Shown piece by piece: positions 14,691 through 16,748 of a DNA stretch of 16,748 nucleotides. Below the pieces are notes generated by a model. It saw nothing but the letters and a program-made list of their open reading frames with translations, did no database searches and was not told where the DNA came from. Each line of letters opens with the position of its first letter. The stretch's first letter is position 1. The position numbers were made by a program, and so were the translations under genes. The DNA is from Verrucomicrobiales bacterium (GTDB taxonomy: Bacteria; Verrucomicrobiota; Verrucomicrobiia; Limisphaerales; J093): the NCBI GenBank assembly GCA_024233215.1, contig JACKPW010000051.1:1-16748 (forward strand), in the 5' to 3' direction.

Positions 14691-15008
14691 GGCGAACAGA
14701 TGGTGTCTACTCTTACTTCCGACGAACCACGAGTTTTGGACATCAAGATCCGATTCTTGCGCGATTCATCCAGATTCTCTCTGTCACTTGACCTTCGTCG
14801 TGGCCCGGTATCCCGACCCCTCCTGGCTGACCGGCGGCAGCATCGTCGGGGATGTCACTGGCCCTGGGGGCACACTTGACCGGAGCATGAGAAGGCTTGC
14901 CTCCGGCCCCGCAAATGGTTTACGGATGAGCCGTATCCACTGGACGGGTCGGCAGGGTCCGATTCCCTCGACCCCAAGACAAGCAACGGTCGCTTCTCCC
15001 GCAACCAG
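14691..15008. other. Divergent intergenic region between two ECF sigma genes
   Basis: About 318 bases between head-to-head sigma-factor genes; it should carry promoters for both. The half next to the minus-strand gene is AT-richer and holds three GATTC repeats spaced 11 and 10 bases apart. The half next to the plus-strand gene holds a small inverted repeat, TACGG-ATGAG-CCGTA (14921-14935). No clear -35/-10 pair of housekeeping or ECF type was found by eye. Frames crossing it on both strands look like chance extensions, although the plus-strand sigma gene stays open in frame for some distance before its ATG. Confidence 0.45.
14752..14777. repeat. Three phased GATTC direct repeats
   Basis: GATTC occurs at 14752, 14763 and 14773, one helical turn apart each time, about 62-87 bases upstream of the minus-strand ECF start. 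Such phasing would place all copies on the same DNA face and could be a binding array for a regulator. Chance is not excluded for a 5-base word. Confidence 0.35.
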
Positions 15009-15710
15009 ATGTTCGCGACGACCCACTGGACGATGGTGCTGAATGCGGGCTCTGATTCGTCGGAGCAGGCATCCGGTGCGCTGGAGGAGTTGTGCCGCAC
15101 CTACTGGTGCCCAATCTACGGGCTCAGCCGCATGTTGGGCGATTCGATCGAGGACGCCAAGGACCTGACCCAAGGGTTTTTCGTCGAGTTCATTCACAAG
15201 GGACTCCTGGCTGAGGCGGACCCTGCAAAAGGGAGATTCCGCTCGTACCTTCACCGCTGCTTCCAGCTTTACCGGTCGAACGAGAAGCAGCGGCAGTGGG
15301 CAGCCAAGCGCGGGGGTGGCGCACAGATCATCCCCATCGATGAAGAGTTGGGAGAACAGCGGCTGAATGCCGCGACGGTCTCAACCGGGAGTCCGGAAGT
15401 GGTTTTCGACCGGTGTTGGGCGCTGACGGTGATGGACCAAGCCTACCGTGAGGTCGAGGCGGATTACGGGGCCAGGGACAAGGGTAACCTCTTCGACGCC
15501 ATCAAGGCATTTCTTGGAGGCATGGGCGAGACCGCCTACGGACCGGCCGCCGCGTCGCTGGGAATGAGCATCGAGGCAACGAGGGCCGCCGTCAGTCGCC
15601 TGCGGAAGCAGTATCGGGACGCGATCCGAAGGCAGATCGCTGACACCGTGCTGGATCCGGCAAAGGTGGACGATGAAATGGCCTATCTCTTCGAGATGCT
15701 GGCCGCGTAG
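15009..15710 (+). CDS. ECF-like RNA polymerase sigma factor (kinase-linked PVC type)
   Basis: A 233-residue sigma factor of the group that in Planctomycetes and Verrucomicrobia often precedes Ser/Thr kinase genes. It opens with the characteristic FATTHWTMVLNAG. Region 2 lies at about 24-100 with LCRTYWCPIYGLSRMLG, EDAKDLTQGFFVEFI (48-62) and KGRFRSYLHRCFQLY (74-88). Region 4 lies at about 140-210 with the helix-turn-helix AAASLGMSIEATRAAVSRLR (180-199). The DDEMAYLF tail near the C-terminus is also typical of the group. It would recruit RNA polymerase to a specific promoter set. The ATG at 15009 directly precedes the conserved FATTHW; there is no Shine-Dalgarno, and the frame is open upstream, so a slightly longer product is possible. 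The FHA-kinase gene begins 60 bases after its stop, with an inverted repeat between. Confidence 0.85.
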   Translation: MFATTHWTMVLNAGSDSSEQASGALEELCRTYWCPIYGLSRMLGDSIEDAKDLTQGFFVEFIHKGLLAEADPAKGRFRSYLHRCFQLYRSNEKQRQWAAKRGGGAQIIPIDEELGEQRLNAATVSTGSPEVVFDRCWALTVMDQAYREVEADYGARDKGNLFDAIKAFLGGMGETAYGPAAASLGMSIEATRAAVSRLRKQYRDAIRRQIADTVLDPAKVDDEMAYLFEMLAA

Positions 15711-15716
15711 GCTGTT

Positions 15717-15741
15717 GCGGTACGAACCCGATTCGTACCGC
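15717..15741. promoter_or_regulatory. Perfect 10-bp inverted repeat between sigma factor and kinase
   Basis: GCGGTACGAA and TTCGTACCGC flank a 5-base spacer (CCCGA), starting 6 bases after the sigma-factor stop and ending 29 bases before the kinase ATG. In RNA it gives a strong 10-bp stem. No T-run follows, so a classical terminator is unlikely. It could be an operator, a processing or stability hairpin, or an attenuator that lowers kinase expression relative to the sigma factor. Confidence 0.45.
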
Positions 15742-15770
15742 GAGAAACTGAGAGCCAAGCCGAACGAGCG

Positions 15771-16748
15771 ATGAAGACTTGTCCGCAATGCGGCAATCCG
15801 GTCGCCGGACCGGATATTGGCGGGCTTTGTTCCCGCTGCGTTGCCCGGCAGTTCATGGCGCAGCCGGTTGACGAGGAAGAATCTGACGGAGCGGCTTCCC
15901 CGACCCCTGAGCCGAAGACGCGGCCTGGCCGATACGCCGTCGCGTTGGGGATCGCAGGAAACTCGGTGGAACGGGAAGTTACGGAGGGACGGTACTTCGT
16001 CATTGGGCGGGGTGAGGACTGTGAACTGCGCCTGCGGGACGAGGATGTCTCCACGCATCACGCACGGTTGATCGTTCGCGAGGAGGAAGTCTGGATCGAG
16101 GACCTTGCCAGCACCAACGGCACTTGGATCAATGAGGACCGGTTGACCGGTGCGCGGGCTCTTCGTCCTGACTCCACGGTGCGGATTGGTACGACCGAGA
16201 TCCGGTTGTTGGGACTGCGTCAGGCGACGCAGGACGCCGGGGATTCGGCCACGGCAAGTCCGGATCAGCGGTTTCTGCCGCGGGACTTCCTGGGCGGCCA
16301 GCATTTCGAGATACTGGGGACGATCGAACAGGGGGGCATGGGGCGGATTGACGAGGCGCGGGACGGCCGGTTGGGCCGGGTGGTCGCGCTCAAGCGGCTC
16401 TCCCAGGCCCCGGGGAAGCTCGAGGCCGAACAGACCGCGCGGTTGGTGGCCGAAGCACAGATCGCCGGACAGCTGGAGCATCCGGGGATCGTTCCGGTTT
16501 ATGAGCTGGGGCTTGATGCTCAGGGGCGCGTCTTCTACACCATGCGGCGGATTCAGGGCTCGACGCTGGCGGACATCCTCGACGGGCTGGCCAGACACGA
16601 GGAGGCCGTGGTCGGGCAGTATTCGCTGAGTTCGTTGCTGACGGTGTTTCTCAAAGTGTGCGATGCGGTGGCGTACGCCCACTCGCGTCATGTCATTCAC
16701 CGTGATCTCAAGCCGCAGAACATCATGGTGGGCGAATTCGGCGAGGTC
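15771..16748 (+). CDS. FHA-domain Ser/Thr protein kinase, N-terminal part (partial)
   Basis: The frame is open from ATG at 15771 to the window end (326 residues, C-terminus missing). A small zinc-ribbon-like knuckle opens the protein (Cys4, Cys7, Cys20, Cys23). An FHA domain follows at about 73-147 with IGRG (78-81), STHHARL (94-100) and STNGT (114-118), the phosphothreonine-binding signature. The kinase domain begins near 177: glycine-rich loop EQGGMGRIDEARD (186-198), the ATP-anchoring Lys208 in VVALKRL, a probable alpha-C Glu228, and the catalytic loop HRDLKPQN with Asp312 and Asn317. The activation segment and anything beyond is outside. It phosphorylates proteins on Ser/Thr and probably binds phosphorylated partners through FHA. 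Its position behind a sigma-factor gene suggests a phosphorylation-controlled sigma system. The start has only a weak GAGCG upstream. Confidence 0.85.
   Translation, partial: MKTCPQCGNPVAGPDIGGLCSRCVARQFMAQPVDEEESDGAASPTPEPKTRPGRYAVALGIAGNSVEREVTEGRYFVIGRGEDCELRLRDEDVSTHHARLIVREEEVWIEDLASTNGTWINEDRLTGARALRPDSTVRIGTTEIRLLGLRQATQDAGDSATASPDQRFLPRDFLGGQHFEILGTIEQGGMGRIDEARDGRLGRVVALKRLSQAPGKLEAEQTARLVAEAQIAGQLEHPGIVPVYELGLDAQGRVFYTMRRIQGSTLADILDGLARHEEAVVGQYSLSSLLTVFLKVCDAVAYAHSRHVIHRDLKPQNIMVGEFGEV

Noticed and set aside
14876..14904. TTGACC at 14876 as a -35 box for the plus-strand sigma gene
   Set aside because: The hexamer 17 bases downstream (TGCCTC) does not resemble a -10 element and other spacings are no better.
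15381..16700. Minus-strand open frame (439 codons) opposite the second sigma factor and the kinase
   Set aside because: FHA and kinase motifs on the plus strand are decisive; the antisense product shows no domain.
1..16748. CRISPR arrays, insertion sequences, tRNA or rRNA genes, prophage or defence genes
   Set aside because: Reading both strands showed no spaced direct-repeat array, transposase, terminal inverted repeats, tRNA cloverleaf, phage or defence signature.

Overview
This 16.7 kb window is GC-rich and densely coding, and probably comes from a soil or freshwater member of the PVC superphylum, most likely Verrucomicrobiota. The evidence is the type of genes present: an ECF sigma factor overlapping a FecR/LamG anti-sigma protein, a second ECF sigma factor followed by a zinc-ribbon/FHA/Ser-Thr kinase, a secreted PQQ-like propeller opening with the W-x-x-FRGPxGDG signature, and malectin-fused carbohydrate enzymes. 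The taxonomic call is inference; no rRNA or tRNA gene was seen. Few starts have a clear Shine-Dalgarno sequence.

Layout, left to right. (1) Bases 1-1342, plus strand: the end of a beta-ketoacyl synthase, a FabG-like reductase and an acyl carrier protein, forming the tail of an acyl-chain or polyketide-like cluster that continues to the left. (2) 1536-3937, plus strand: cydA and cydB, a cytochrome bd quinol oxidase with a short Q-loop, without cydX or cydDC. (3) 3931-6520, minus strand: a secreted CehA/McbA-family (PHP-like) metallohydrolase whose 3' end overlaps cydB, and a six-helix membrane protein that appears to be built from three related helical hairpins. (4) 6830-14690, minus strand: five genes in a row, transcribed ECF sigma factor -> FecR/LamG anti-sigma -> tandem CE1-type esterase -> PQQ-like propeller -> malectin/GH62 arabinofuranosidase. 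Two of the four junctions are ATGA overlaps. (5) 15009 to the window end, plus strand and divergent from block 4: a second ECF sigma factor and the N-terminal part of an FHA-Ser/Thr kinase, separated by a perfect 10-bp inverted repeat.

The most interesting unit is block 4. Esterase domains of the feruloyl/acetyl-xylan type and a GH62 arabinofuranosidase both act on side chains of arabinoxylan, and they sit directly behind a dedicated sigma/anti-sigma pair whose extracytoplasmic part carries a LamG-like, potentially glycan-binding domain. This looks like a self-contained sense-and-degrade locus for decorated xylan without SusC/SusD. The GH62 protein and the esterase also share a beta-strand module and its low-complexity linker: complete in the GH62 protein, a short remnant between the two esterase domains. 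That suggests domain shuffling inside the operon. Substrate, regulation and shuffling are inferred from sequence only.
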